From contig NC_050099.1 in assembly GCF_902167145.1 (NCBI RefSeq), positions 63,444,942 through 63,508,941 on the forward strand: a stretch of DNA of 64,000 bases, given 5' to 3'. The position numbers were made by a program, and so were the translations under genes. The notes below the pieces were generated by a model that saw nothing but the letters and a program-made list of their open reading frames with translations, was not told the origin of the DNA and searched no databases. Below are positions 34,324 through 47,059 of the stretch, piece after piece (position 1 is the stretch's first letter; every line of letters starts with the position of its first letter). The stretch comes from Zea mays. Lineage: Eukaryota > Streptophyta > Magnoliopsida > Poales > Poaceae.

Positions 34324-35077
34324 GCATGCAACATATCCAAACAATCAAACATTGCATACTTAATCTTTTTCATCGTTTTCTCCTTTTGGCCTATTTGAGG
34401 TCAGGGTTGGACTCCAGATCTCCAAGTCTTCATGACTTAATCATTATAGCCATCTATGAGCCCCAACACCATGCAATGGTCACATAGAACATTTCCAAAC
34501 ACAATAATGACCTAAAATAAAAGTCCATGTGAACTTATCTCTTTTGGGTCCCTTCTAGGTTTTGACTTTAATACTTCTCTCTCTTGTGACCTTGTCCTAC
34601 TACTTGAGCTATGATCTTGAGCCCTATGAATTGAACCATAAACCTTAGAAATTACCTCAATGGTTCCAAGTCATGTCCTTATGTTGTGATCCTTCACGCA
34701 CCAACTCTTCTCAGCTTCACCAACCTTGACTTCTTGTGAGTCATCTTCTTCACCCCAAACTTGATGTACCTCGTTCTTCTTGACCTTCTCCCATGCACTC
34801 GGTTCATCGAAGTTCTTCTTGCCTTTGTCCTTAGTTCGATTAGCTGACCCCAAGTTATGTGCATCAAGTTCCACGTAGTGAGTGCTCATCCTTAAACTTT
34901 ACTTGTGATGTCCACAGACCATGATCATCTTAGCTTGTGTGGATCATCACATCTGACTCTAAGTGTTGAACATCTTAGTCTTTTCGCTTAGCACCCGTTC
35001 AACACTTAACACCCTGGTTAGACATTTAATTGTGTTATCATCCAAAACACCAAAAACCACAAGGGAGCTTTCAATCA
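34324..35077 (-). repeat. LTR-like fragment, reverse orientation
   Basis: Read on the minus strand from 35077 it starts TGAAAGCTCCCTTGTGG, like a copia/Sirevirus LTR, and continues about 750 bp with no ORF. No PPT is visible beside it and no partner LTR is in the window. It could be a truncated or solo LTR, or an unrelated repeat. Confidence 0.3.
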
Positions 35078-36590
35078 CCATAGGTGAAGCTTCACCCAAT
35101 GGTAGTGAGTGAACGTATGATTGAACAACCTTTAGTAATTACCATAGGGTGAAGCTTCACTTAGGGTGATGATATACATCACCCAGGGTGATGTACCAGA
35201 GGTCTATCACCAGAATCAAGTTCACCAAAACACCCTTGCGGGATAGTCCACCCAAGTACCCAACCGATTTTGTCACACCCCCGCTTACGCTTCTCGCTCG
35301 GCCACACCCCACTCGCTAGTGATTCCTCTGCTCGTCCGCCCTTGGAGCCACCACTATCAATCTACAAATTCAACAGCTTTGCTCCGATCTGGTCCAACCC
35401 ACCACTGTACTGCCTCGCACCATCTAATGTCCGCAATTTCTCACCGTTGCATCTCCACTCATCCGCTGCAACAGCCACCTCCCGCCCTCGACTCATTAAT
35501 CTCTTCGACGTGGTGAGAAATTTGATCCTCTAAACATTGAATTGTTGAATGTTTGTTCCCGTTGCACTTCATTAAACAATAAATGTCTGAAGTAAACCTA
35601 GAATTGTTGAATGTTTTCTTCCTTGTAAAATTTTAAAAACAATGAATAATTGAAGTAAACTTTCAATAGCTCAATATTTGTTGTTGCACGGCTATAGGCG
35701 GTGGGTGGATCAGCCCCATTTCAACTCCCAGTCAGCTACTGTGTTTGGTTCACTGGATCGGTTGGTTCCATCATGGATAAGGCATGCTCCCATGATGCTC
35801 CTCTTTCTCCCTCTGCCTGGCGAAGGGGACCCTAAAGTCGCTCGATGACACATCGAGTGTGCCATCCTGTATGGAGAGAGAGAGAAACCCCCCTTAGGCG
35901 TGTGAGGTCAAATCTCTCCCTTTTGTTAATCGGTGTTTTAACTGCGGAATTAATTATTTGAAAGTTTAAGTAACTAATAACAATATGTATCATTGTAGTG
36001 CAAATATTGTGTATTTTTAAAATTTAAAAAACCGGTGTATACAAGTCAAATAACTTAGTTAAACTATATAGGCGGTTGAATAAGGAAAATGGTTATAGTG
36101 AAGCTGACATAGCTCATATAAGGAAAAGTAGGAGGTATTTGGAAAGTATGAATAAAGGGATTTTAAGGGTGTGTTTGGTTCAGTTGTAAGGTGTAAATAA
36201 AATTGTTGTGAGCTGTATGCTATGAAAAACATTGTTGTCAGAAAAAGTTAAAAGTCGTTTGGTTTAAATTGTTGTGTTGAACAAACCGTATATTGTTTAT
36301 ATACACATTGTTTAACCATATGTCTTAATCAATACATCTAATTTAAAAACCATTTTGTTTCCTAATATTCTTACATATGAATCAATTTATAATTCCATTT
36401 TAATATATTTTAATTATTTTTTATTTATTAAAACACTTATTTATTTTTAAACACTGTTTTAGTTTCTATTTGTCGCATCTATTTATTAAACATTTATAAA
36501 AAGTGTTTTAACTGCTTTTAAATTTGTACTACATAAAGAACTGTCTTTTGCAAAATAGTTAAAAAAAGCTAAATATACTTGTTCAACTTT
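35078..36590. other. Intergenic region upstream of RAD5-like gene
   Basis: No supportable gene. Short imperfect repeats of 'ccataggGTGAAGCTTCAC' occur at about 35085-35170, with a small hairpin GGGTGATGATATACATCACCC near 35165-35186. 35275-35510 is C-rich with short ORFs lacking recognisable domains. 36000-36590 is AT-rich and probably holds the distal promoter. Confidence 0.5.
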
Positions 36591-36668
36591 TGTTTTTTCA
36601 GAAAGACGAAGCCGAACGCATCGCAAGAGAGAAAGAGAACCGTTCGAATTTTAACCGAATTTTGGGGC

Positions 36669-36965
36669 ATGCGAGCCCAGCACGGACGCTGCGCGATTTT
36701 GACCGCCGGCGCTTCCATTTCCGTCGCCCGCCAAATCCAACAAAGCACCGTGCATTTCCTTCCCTCCCTCCCTACATTCCCGCCAAAAAAAATCCCGCCA
36801 AAAAAAATCCTCTTAAAACCTCCCTCCAAACCCCACACCATTTCACCATTTCCCTCGGCCCTCCGCCCCCAAACCTCCCCGTCGCGGCGCCCTCCCCGCC
36901 TTCCCATTCCCGGCCCCGCCCGCCCACATCTAGTCTCCCACCTCGCCCTCGCGGCGCCGGTGTAG
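36669..36965 (+). promoter_or_regulatory. Upstream ORF of RAD5-like gene
   Basis: ATG at 36669 opens a 98-codon frame ending TAG at 36963-36965, five bases before the main ATG and in a different frame. It is proline/arginine-rich and resembles no domain. If transcription starts upstream of 36669 it could limit translation of the main frame. The transcription start is not visible from sequence, so this is conditional. Confidence 0.4.
36727..36802 (-). promoter_or_regulatory. Three E2F-type sites
   Basis: CCCGCCAAA occurs at 36727-36735, 36779-36787 and 36794-36802. On the minus strand each reads TTTGGCGGG, the plant E2F/DP consensus, and the last two are 15 bp apart. They lie 170-245 bp before the start codon. 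E2F sites are common in DNA replication and repair genes, suggesting S-phase expression. Confidence 0.6.
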
Positions 36966-36970
36966 CAGCC

Positions 36971-39900
36971 ATGCTAGTCTCCGTCGCCGCCGACGACTCC
37001 GGCTGGCAGGAGTCCCCGTCGCAGGCCGTCCTCTTCGCCGACGAGATCGCTGCCGTCCGCGCTGTCCTGGGCGGGACCCTCTCCGAGGCCAGCATCATTG
37101 CCGCGCTCTCCCAGTGCGGTGGCAACGCTGAGCGCGCCATCAACGCGATCCTCGACGACGCCGAGGTCGTTTCCGCCCCCAAGCGGGCCAAGGTCGAGCT
37201 CGACGTCGGTGGTGTTCCGGTGCAGGTGCCGGTAGCTGTCAAGGTGAAGGCCGAATCCATCGACGTCGGGGCCGTGGCGCCGGCAGCTGTCAAGGTGAAG
37301 GCCGAGCCCATTGACGGCGATGTCGTGGGGAGCCAACAATCCGATGGCTCCTCCGCGAAGGCCACCGCCAAGATGAAGAGCGAGCCGGCCGAATGGTCCG
37401 CCAAGACACCCGACCGATTCGTCCCCGACGCGCGCAGTGTAGGTGCGCCTGTGGCGGTGGCGAGCGCCGGCGCCGGCATAAGCATCGTCCCGCGGCAGAA
37501 TAAGAGGCCGAGGCAGGAGGTGGGGACCATCGAACTCACTACCACGCACCCGGTGCCGTACCTCAACTCGCGGCCCATCCGGGCGCTGCCACCCATGCCA
37601 CCCATGGGCGGGGACGGGGAGGTGTACGACCCGAAGCCTATCCAGATGGTGCCGCCCCTGGAAATCCAGATGCACGATCCGAGGACCACCCTACCTGCGC
37701 CGTCACCCATCGACATCGAGATGTACCAACAACCGCCGCGGCCGCCGCCCGTGGACGTCGAGATGTGCGAGCAGAGGTCGCGGCCCCGGCCCCGGCCCCT
37801 CAGGGCGGTTGTGCCTGCCTCGGTGACGGACATGAGGATGGTGGTGGCGCCACCGGACGGCGAGTTTGGCGACTTCCCTGTGGAGCGCGACTGGATGCTC
37901 GTCGGCAAGTCCTATGTGCCCGGGCTGTCCACCAACCGTGGGAGGAGGAGGTTGGACGCTGGGGAGATTGTCCATTTCGCCTTCCCTTCGTACGAGAAGA
38001 TCTATGGCGGGTTAAAGATGACTGCCAAGAAGGCGGCGGCTCTGGCACAGATTGTTCGCTTTTCCACCAAACGAGCCGGAGAGGTTTTACTCAAATCATC
38101 TTATCATGCATGTTTATTCTTGAGATTTTTTTGTTCAAATTGCTACAGTTTGCTCCTGTCTCATTCTCTATAATGATGGTTGTAGATTGGGAAGCTGTCC
38201 CCAGAGTGGACGCAATGCCTTGTCCCGCTTGTCAACTCGTCCAAGGTGAAGATTCAGGGGAAGCTCGTGTTCCCAACAATGGAGCTGAGGCTGATGCAGG
38301 AGATATTGCTCTATGTTAGGTAATGTTTGATAATAATACAGGCTTTTTTCCTTCTATTTAGCAAGTTACTGAGATTTGCCAGTTTGTCCTAATGCTGATT
38401 TTTTGTGCAGCTTCTACATCCACAAATCTGTGCTAGCCGAAATGGACAACTCACCCTGTGACATGCTCGATCATGCAAATGTTGATTTCACTCCCAGTCC
38501 TCTCCATAAATTGCTTAGTTTGCTCAACCTAAAGCCATCCAACAAGGTTGCAAATTGATTGATTCTTTCTGTAAATTTTGCAGTGTTCTTGTTTTTTTTT
38601 AAAAAAATGTTGATATACCTACCGTGTGCAGGATGCTTTCTCCCTTGACGATCTCACCACTAGAAAGCTGAAGCAAATTCTAAGGGTAAGCAACAAGCCA
38701 TCTTGTTGTTTTTTACTGTTACAATTTTTCAGTGTGTTCCTAATCTGTAGAATATATGATCGGGTACTTCCCCAATGATGTATACCTATTGTTGTGTTTA
38801 TTTACAGCAGTGACATTTTTTTTTGTTGGAAAAAGCACCGCAGAAAGCTACTTTCTTTTCGTGTCCTATAATACTTTCTTGGCGCTGTAATTGGTTGCCT
38901 TGTTCCATGTGTTGATTCTTGGTATTATGTTTTTTTTTCTGATAAATGTATCAGGGTAACAATAATAATGGTGATGATTCTACTCCGGTGCTTGGCCATA
39001 CATTTCTCGAGCAAGGCGCTGATGAGCAGGCGATTTCAGAGGCTGCCTTGAACAAACTTGTTGGCACTGCTGAAACATTTGACTTAGAGGTACTAATATA
39101 AGCTTGTAGAATTGTTTGATTGTTTACTCATGCTACCCTAATATTCTACAAAACTTAAACTGTTATAAATATTTGGTTACATAACTATAAAACAGGAAGC
39201 AGAGCCTCCCACTACCCTTGTCTCTGTTCTAAAGCCATACCAGAAACAAGCTCTCTTCTGGATGTCTAAATTGGAGAAGGGAATTGATGCTAATGAAGAG
39301 ACAAAAACTCTTAATCCGTGTTGGAGTGCCTACAATATTGCAGACAGGTATGCTGTCTTTTTTGATAAATCACAGAAATGTTGACTAGATTATGTTGATA
39401 AATATGAAAACCGTTGTTGTTTGCAGGAGAGCTCCTCCAGTCTATGTTAATCTTTTTACTGGTCAAGCAACAACACAATTTCCAAGTATGACTGAGACTG
39501 TAAGAGGAGGGGTAAGCTTGTTTCAAAGGGTGTTCTTGTGCTTTCTTTGCATAATATTCTCAAAGGTCTTTCTATTCCATTTTCCCTGATGTATCCTGTC
39601 CCTTAACTTTTTTTATTTTAAACGGGGGGCCTCCTTAACAGTTATGCTATGTTATGCTGCCAATTAGATATTTTAACGATAAATATCATGAAGTGTGCTT
39701 CCGCACATGGGATTTTGCTGTTATAATTAAACAATTTTCTTTGCACCCTGTCATTTTGTGGCAAATGTTGGTTTATTCATGTTAAAGCATAATGCTTAGC
39801 ACTCTGGTGCTAATATAAATTCAATCCTCACAAAACGTTTCCTTCAATTTTGTTCAGTTACATGACTATGAATGTTTCAATGTTTGTGTTCTCTTAATTG

Positions 39901-42900
39901 GTTTGAGATTAATGGTGTATTGCGAAACATTGTGTTTGCAGATACTAGCAGACGCAATGGGTCTTGGCAAAACTGTGATGACCATTGCTCTGATACTTTC
40001 CAATCCTAGGGGGGAGTTCTCTAACTGTATAAAAGGAGACACAAGGTATCTAGGAGATCGTGCGACCAGAGGATACACCTCAACATCCTCTGTGAGAGGA
40101 GGTACCCTTGTTGTTTGCCCTATGTCATTATTGGGCCAATGGAAGGTTAGTATCTTGATTTACTATTGAAGCAATTGTCATTAGTAAGCTTTTTATTTGT
40201 CTTTGTAATCAATGGCAGAATATTTGAATGTCACTGCTAATTTTTTCAATCTTATCCTGTTATTCATGCACTGCATCTTGAACAAACTTAATAATTAGTT
40301 TAGTTTCTGCAATAAACTTAATCACACAAGAAAATTAATTACATCCATATTGTCCATCCTCACAGGATGAGTTGGAGGCACATTCGGCACAAGGAGCTCT
40401 TTCTGTGTTTGTGCATTATGCTGGTGATAAAACTAGTAGCCTCATGCTGATGGCTCAACATGATGTCGTTTTAACAACCTATGGTGTCCTCTCAGCTGCA
40501 TGCAAAACGGTATGTGTTTGGCATTCCCACTCCTTGTCTTTTTTTTGGTGATGTTTATTTTTTTGGAAGTAACAAGGTCATCATGACTTTAACTAATGAA
40601 ATGGTTATCCTTAACAGGAATGCAACAGCATTTTTCACAGGATGGATTGGTATAGGATTGTGCTTGATGAAGCTCACACAATCAAATCTCCTAAAACTAA
40701 AAGTGCCCAAGCAGCTTATAGATTAAAGTCGGAATGCAGATGGTGCCTTACAGGCACACCATTGCAAGTATGTTTCACCATTGACATTCATGTTTGGTTT
40801 TCGGTGCTTTCAATTGAACTGGTAGCTTGTAAAGTGACAATGGGAAAAATGATCTATTTTTTGTAATTTCTGGTGAAGCTAACTCAGTATCACATTTTCT
40901 GCAGAATAATTTGGAGGACCTCTACAGTCTTCTCTGCTTCCTACATGTTGAACCATGGTGCAATGCAAAATGGTATGAATGAAAGCCAACCTCTCAGTTA
41001 ACATGTCTGCTATTGTTCCTTTTGTTTAAACAAATCCATATGACGATTTTGCTGATCTCTTTAGGTGGCAGAGGCTTATTCAGAAACCTTATGAGAATGG
41101 TGATGATAGAGGGTTGAAACTTGTTAGAGCTATTCTTAGGCCACTAATGCTAAGGAGGACCAAGGAAACAAAAGACAAGATTGGCAAGTATGTATTTTTT
41201 CTTCTTCAAAGTTTACAACTGCATAAATAAGCATATAGAATGCCTCACGATGCTCAATTTCCTTTTTTTTGCTTCAGTCCCATACTGGTTCTACCTCCAG
41301 CTCGTATTGAAGTTGTAGAGTGCGAACAATCTGAACATGAACGTGATTTCTATGAAGCACTTTTCAGGAGATCAAAGGTATATTTATGTTTTTGCATTTT
41401 CATTGATACAAGATGGATTATATATATATACTACTTTTCAATAAACTGATGTGAAGCTACAACATGGAACTGTAGATGCCAGTATGTTTGTTGTTTAACT
41501 GATGTGGTACCAAGAAAAGGGTTCTTGTTTATCTTTGCCAAACTTAACCGAATTGTGCTTCTTCATATTCATTTTTTTTTGTGAAATTTCAATGAATTAA
41601 ATTTCTTGCACGCGTACCTCCACCAGGTTCAGTTTGACAAATTTGTAGCACAAGGCAGTGTTCTGAACAATTACGCTAATATTCTCGAGTTACTTCTCCG
41701 GCTAAGGCAGTGCTGCGATCACCCTTTTCTGGTTATCAGGTTAGCTATGCATTTCAGGAAAATGTTCTATTACTGCCGGGGTTACATTTCATCATTCTAT
41801 CGTCTAATCCATTTGCTAAATTCTTAATGTGCAGCCGAGCTGACCCTAAAAAGTATGCTGACCTCAACCAGCTTGCACAGCAATTCCTTGAAGGGGTGCA
41901 GCAGAGTTCGTCTGGAAGACAGAACGTAGTGCCTTCACTGGCTTATGTAGAAGGGGTCGTCGAGGAAATTCGCCAGGGTGCTACGATGGAGTGCCCTATC
42001 TGTCTCGAGTCAGCTTCGGACGATCCAGTGCTCACGCCTTGCGCACACCGGATGTGTGGCGAATGCCTTGTTTCTAGCTGGAGGACTCCAGACGGAGGGC
42101 CATGCCCACTCTGTAGACGTCACATCAGCAAGTCTGACCTGATCATACTGCCTGCTCAGAGTCGTTTCCAGGTGGATGCCAAGAACAACTGGAAGGACTC
42201 GTGCAAAGTGAAAACGCTCGTAACGATGCTGGAGAGCCTTCAGAGGAAGCAGGAGAAGAGCATCGTGTTCAGCCAGTTTACTTCCTTCTTCGATCTTCTG
42301 GAGATCCGCTTCACCCAGAAGGGTATCAAGTTCTTGAGGTTTGATGGCAAGCTGAGCCAGAAGCACAAAGAGAAAGTTCTGAAGGAGTTCAGTGAGAGCC
42401 AGGACAAGCTGGTATGTCTGAGCAAATCTATAACCATGATCCTAGCTATTTTCCTCTGCACAGTACACACGTTTTCATTTTTATTTTTTGGTCTTGATGC
42501 ATACTGAATTTTGGTGTGAAAAAAACAGGTGCTAATGATGTCGCTCAAGGCTGGAGGTGTAGGGCTAAATCTAACTGCTGCCTCCAACGTTTTTATGATG
42601 GTAAGTTATACTGCATCCTAGTAAGTCCAGTCCATCTTAGTTATCTTGTCGTCATGCTGAGGTTTTGGCACTATATTTTGCCCGATATTATACAGGATCC
42701 GTGGTGGAATCCGGCTGTGGAAGAGCAGGCTATCATGAGAATTCACCGCATTGGGCAGAAAAGAGAGGTCCGAGTCAAACGCTTCATCGTCAAGGTAAGA
42801 CAAAGTGATGGCATCTCTATCACCCCTCTGCTTGTCGCAGGATACTGAAATCTCAAACGCTGTGCTTGCTGCCTTCGTTCGTTCCAGGGTACTGTCGAGG

Positions 42901-43010
42901 AGCGGATGCAGCAGGTCCAGATGCGCAAGCAGAGGATGGTTTCTGGGGCGCTCACCGACGAGGAGATTCGTGGCGCTCGCATTGAGCATCTCAAGATGTT
43001 GTTTAAATAA
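36971..43010 (+). CDS. RAD5: RAD5/SMARCA3-like (HLTF-type) SNF2 helicase with RING
   Basis: Exons: 36971-38083, 38186-38319, 38411-38546, 38632-38685, 38955-39089, 39196-39347, 39427-39511, 39942-40145, 40366-40509, 40618-40767, 40905-40972, 41065-41187, 41278-41377, 41627-41739, 41835-42411, 42529-42600, 42696-42794, 42888-43010. All introns are GT-AG and the sum is 3582 nt (1193 residues). The N terminus has a UBA-like helix (22-62) and SUMO-type motifs at K93, K110 and K136. HIRAN starts near 305. SNF2 ATPase: Walker A GLGKT (610-614), DEAH (736-739). The C3HC4 RING (C957-C997) lies inside the helicase, as in RAD5. Motif VI is [11 protein letters not shown]. The family is nuclear and promotes PCNA polyubiquitylation and fork remodelling in post-replication repair. 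The start is the first ATG of its frame. Whether it is RAD5A or RAD5B is unresolved; length and the long N terminus favour RAD5B. Confidence 0.95.
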
Positions 43011-43532
43011 ATGATCATTGCCGATGTGTATAGCTGACGCTACGCCGTTGATACTTTGGTAGTGTCAAGTAGGTTGTCGAGGGCATGTTTGGTAGGAGTA
43101 AGATCTGGGTTTAGACCATTGTAGATGGGGATGGCCGGATGGGAGTGGGTGGAACCTTGCCCTTCCGATATGACGGTCTTCCTTTCTAACGTGAATCAGA
43201 CTGGCATAGAGAATGGGCATTTTGGAAAACATGACTACGATAAATCACTTTTCTCTTGAGTCTTGGATTGCAGGTGTTAATCTGTCATGTTGTTCTTGTT
43301 TTACTCCCTACCCTTTCTGTATGCTGTGCCTTTTGTTCTCTCCTTCAGACTTCCCAGGAATACTGATTCTAGTATGTCCACTAAGGTATCTTTTGATCTT
43401 GAAACATCATCCTTCGTGGCTGTTGATGGCATATAATAGAAAAGCTTTTGGGCCACTTCCATTATTGCTCTTCGATGTAATCTTTTGTTTGGGGCAAGGG
43501 CAAGCGTGTACAATCATGAGATCTCATCTGAT
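43011..43532. other. 3' flank of RAD5-like gene
   Basis: Contains the presumed 3' UTR. AATAAA overlaps the stop codon (43006-43011), too early to assign with certainty. No other gene is seen. Confidence 0.5.
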
Positions 43533-43535
43533 TTA

Positions 43536-43714
43536 GGGGGTGTTTGGTTTGTAGGGACTAATGTTTAGTCCCTACGTTTTATTCCATTTTAGTTCTAAAA
43601 TTACCAAATATAGAAACTAAAACTTTATTTTAGTTTCTATATTTAACAATTTATATACTAAAAAGGAATAAAATGAAGGGACTAAACATTAGTCCCTATA
43701 AACCAAACACCCCC
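43536..43714. mobile_element. Tourist-like MITE
   Basis: It is 179 bp with TSD TTA (43533-43535, 43715-43717). Terminal inverted repeats of about 39 bp start GGGGGTGTTTGGTTTGTAGG, with one or two mismatches. The inner part of each arm contains GGGACTAATGTTTAGTCCCT, itself a palindrome. Confidence 0.93.
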
Positions 43715-43717
43715 TTA

Positions 43718-45129
43718 AGCATGGTTGAATATGACCGCTTGTTATGTTGGACCTGAGATTTTTGTGGTGCTAATGTGGGGATAAATGATACAGTATTTAA
43801 TACGTGGTCCGGAACTGCATGAGAAAAATCCATACGGAAGGAAGAAAGGAAGGCGACTTATCTGAATTAGTTGGAACAGACGCACAGGACCGGCCACATG
43901 TGTGCACATGGCTTGGAGACCCGCATCTGCATGCACTTCCAAGTGGATTTGGCTATGCATTGTAGCTACAAACAAAACTTAATTTTGCTTATGTTAAATC
44001 TGATCGAAAGGTTGTTTTTTCTCAGAAAAAAAAGAGATTTTATGCTGAGGAACTAGTTCCTGTGCTGTGTCTGCGTTTTGAATTTGAGCGTCTGATTTTC
44101 GTAGGTTTCTCTACTTTGTTGAGGGAGTGAGAGGTAGAGCTTTCAAATCTGTTACCTTGAATCACATTATGTTCCACCTTTGCTGTGAAACTTCTATGAG
44201 CCTACCTTTTCTCTGTGCAGTGGCACCCACATTAGAAAGAAGTTCAGTGAGAGAATCAATGGAGACGCTTGATCTCATTGCGCCGAAATGGGCGTATTAG
44301 CCTTTCCTTTTCTGCAGGACATGGATAAGGTACTGGTTGGTCAAGACTCGGGTACTAGTCTTTGCTTTCTTCCAGTAAAGCCCAGATTTCTTGCATTACC
44401 ACATTGAGCATAGCGCAGAACGCCTGCCCTTTTATATGGTTGTGATGAAGGATGCTGATCATGTGGAGGAAAGTGCTGATGCTGGACGTGTTGATGGTTC
44501 CAGGTGCGTTCTACTCGCCCATAGTTAAATGCCCATTGTATATATTAATTGTTCTTAGAAGTCAGAACATAAACTCCTACAATTATTGCTCTGCAATTTT
44601 CTGGTAGATTCTGTCTGGATGATAAAATTGCACTATAAAGTTGCTTCTGCGAATTCAATCCCTTCCCCTTGTACATGTGAAGGAGATGCACTGAAGACCC
44701 ACATCACCCTTAGACCTTAGTCTATAAAATAAGTTCCATATCCACCCCCCCCCCCTCCCTATCTTCTGAGGAGCATTCTTAGCATCTTATCAGGCCATAT
44801 GCAGCATGCGTCATATCTCCCGTTTGATGATTGTCTCATACTTTGAGAGGACATCATTTGCCTTTAGTTCTTAAAAGTCCTACTAAAAAAACATTAGACA
44901 GATCCACAGTATGGGAACTTGTTGTCTTCATGCATCCCTGGTTGTTACAACTTGATTTTGCAGCAGGTAACATCATGGTGCAATTATTGAAGCAGTCATG
45001 GCTTCATGCTTTCCCAGGCCACCTCAAGTCACATACATTCTGGATGAAGTATTGTTGTTGTTTTTTTTGCATGAACTTTGTTTGTCCATGCGCCGGCAGA
45101 AAAATGCGACCTCCCTGTCTCTGTTTGTT
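43718..45129. other. Intergenic stretch, no gene recognised
   Basis: No coding domain is seen on either strand. A C-run lies at about 44743-44755. The sequence may include more of the truncated LINE upstream of 45130, but no motif supports that. Confidence 0.45.
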
Positions 45130-46162
45130 CTTTTGTGGGAGATGGCCAGAATACGTTGTTTTGGACTGATAGATAGTTACATGGAAAATCTGTGGGTGAG
45201 CTTGCTCCAGCTCTCCTGAGTCGCATCCCCATAAAAATTCAGAAGATCAGAACTATGCACGAGGCTTTGCTGAATAATAGATGAGTGTCAGACCTTACTG
45301 GTAGTTTGCCGGCCGATGTTCTTATGGGCTTCTTTTGTATATAGGATGTCACTCGGGGAATTCATTTGCAACCTGGAATTTTAGATCAGCATAGATGGCT
45401 GCCAATGGCCAGTGGGCAGTATTCATCTAAGTCAGCTTATGATCGCTACTTCGCTGGTTCCGTTTATTTTGAACTGTTCGAGCGAATCTGGAGGACCTGG
45501 GCACCTCAGAAATGCAAATTCTTTACCTCGCTAGCATCCCTTAATAAGTGTTGGACTGCGGATAGACTGGCTCGTAGGGGATTGGACCATCCTGATGAAT
45601 GTCTTCTTTGTGATTAGCAAGAGGAAACAACACAACACATTCTGGTGGCTTGCATTTTTGCTAGAGACATTTGGGCCCAGATTTTGAACAAGGTGAGATT
45701 GCTGCCTTTGGCTCCAGAAATAACAGATGTGGTTTTCCAAGATTGGTGGAGGAAGGCTGAGCAGAAATTGCCAAATAGTCAGAGAAAGGGGTTTAATTCC
45801 CTAGTTATCTGGGTGTCTTGGCGGTTGTGGAAACAAAGGAATGCTTGCGTGTTTGATGAGGTACCCCCGAGTATCCGCAACATTTTGCAAGAGATTCATG
45901 AGGATGTTAAGCTTTGGGGAATGGCAGGAGCAAAAGATATCAGACAGTTGTGGCCTTAATTTAGATGGTGTGGTGGGGGTTGTCCCCCTTTTTCCTCTTG
46001 TTTCTAGTTTCTTTTATTTTTCTTCTTCTCTTTTTTTCTTTTTTGTCCCCCTCTTCTCGTTTGCTGTCTTCTCGGGCACTTTGTTTTCTTGGTCCACTTG
46101 GGACCTTTCTTTCCTCTTAATATAATGACGCGCAGTTCTCCTGTGTGTTCGAGAAGAAAAAA
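45130..46162 (+). mobile_element. 5'-truncated LINE (L1-type), ORF2 3' end
   Basis: Only the C-terminal part of the LINE polyprotein remains, including NTLFWTD- and LAPALLSRIP-like phrases near 45150-45220. The main part is 45366-45959, in one frame with a TAG at 45615-45617. It has the zinc-binding reverse-transcriptase-associated domain (zf-RVT): WAPQKCKFFTSLASLNKCWT, then CLLCD...H...C. TAA is at 45957-45959. The 3' UTR ends with a short A-tract (GAAGAAAAAAA, to about 46162), as expected for target-primed insertion. The upstream border is approximate. Confidence 0.8.
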
Positions 46163-46517
46163 ATATGTTCATGCTGTAACATGTCTTGCTGTTTCCTGTT
46201 GTCTCTGGTTCAGTGGACCAAAACCTTGCCATCCCTTCGAGAGAAGTTAGAGCCAACTACACAACCATGACTCTCCCATCCACAAACAGACTCACACAAC
46301 AGGAAAGACAATATAACTGCTATTACATGATACTGATTTCAAATCACCATCCATCGACTGGAACACCTAAAAGGCGCCATCAAATCGAAATTCTGTTCGT
46401 GAAGCGCCACACCTTCTTTTTTTATTAAAAACCCCTAATATCCACAGAATACTTAATCTAACATAGTAATGCAGTGCTGCTCCTGGGAAACCACCAAGTA
46501 GACACAGCTGCGTTGGT
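46163..46517. other. Spacer between LINE and CACTA element
   Basis: No gene or repeat structure is recognised. Confidence 0.5.
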
Positions 46518-46537
46518 AACCACTACAACAGGTACAG

Positions 46538-46840
46538 TCATTTTCGGCGGCCAGAAACCACCGAAAACAAGCCACTTGCCGCCGAAAATTAGCTATTTTC
46601 GGCGGCAAATGGCTTATTTTCGGCGGTTTCTGGCCGCCAAAAAAACCTGGCCGAAAATAAGGCTTTATTTTCGGCGGCCAGAGCCTGGCCGCCGAAAATA
46701 GCTTATTTCCGGCGGCTGCCTGTCTGACCGCCGAAAAAAACAGATTATTTTCGGCGGCTATACAGACAGCCGCCGGAAATTAAAAATGCCGAAAATAAAT
46801 ACTTATTTTCGGCGGCCAGGAGGGGCCGCCGAAAATTACT
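46538..46840. repeat. CACTA left subterminal repeat array
   Basis: About a dozen TTTTCGGCGGC units alternate with their complement GCCGCCGAAAA, forming adjacent short palindromes. In En/Spm-type elements such arrays bind the TNPA-like protein. Confidence 0.85.
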
Positions 46841-47059
46841 AATTTCAGAGCAAAAAAAATTGAAAAAAAGCGAAAAATAACAGAATTTCATACAAAATTC
46901 ATACAATAACAGAAATTCCATACAATAACAGAAAATTCATACTTTAGTTCACAACCTAAAACTTGAGTTCATACAAATATAAAGTCCACAAATAGTCCAT
47001 ACAAACATAAAGTCCACAAATAGTTTATTACAACACAGTGCGGCACAAAGCTAACTTAA

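Noticed and set aside
35270..35533. 87-codon ORF in C-rich intergenic DNA
   Set aside because: No domain, no splice support, and overlapping ORFs in other frames.
36170..36300. GGGTGTGTTTGGTTCAG, looking like the left end of a Tourist MITE
   Set aside because: No matching inverted end or target duplication found nearby.
36772..38048. Long minus-strand ORFs (up to 378 codons) opposite RAD5-like exon 1
   Set aside because: Shadows of the GC-rich first exon; no domain, and the + strand has a full gene with splice sites.
44743..44755. Poly-C run considered as a structural signal
   Set aside because: Isolated homopolymer without a paired element.
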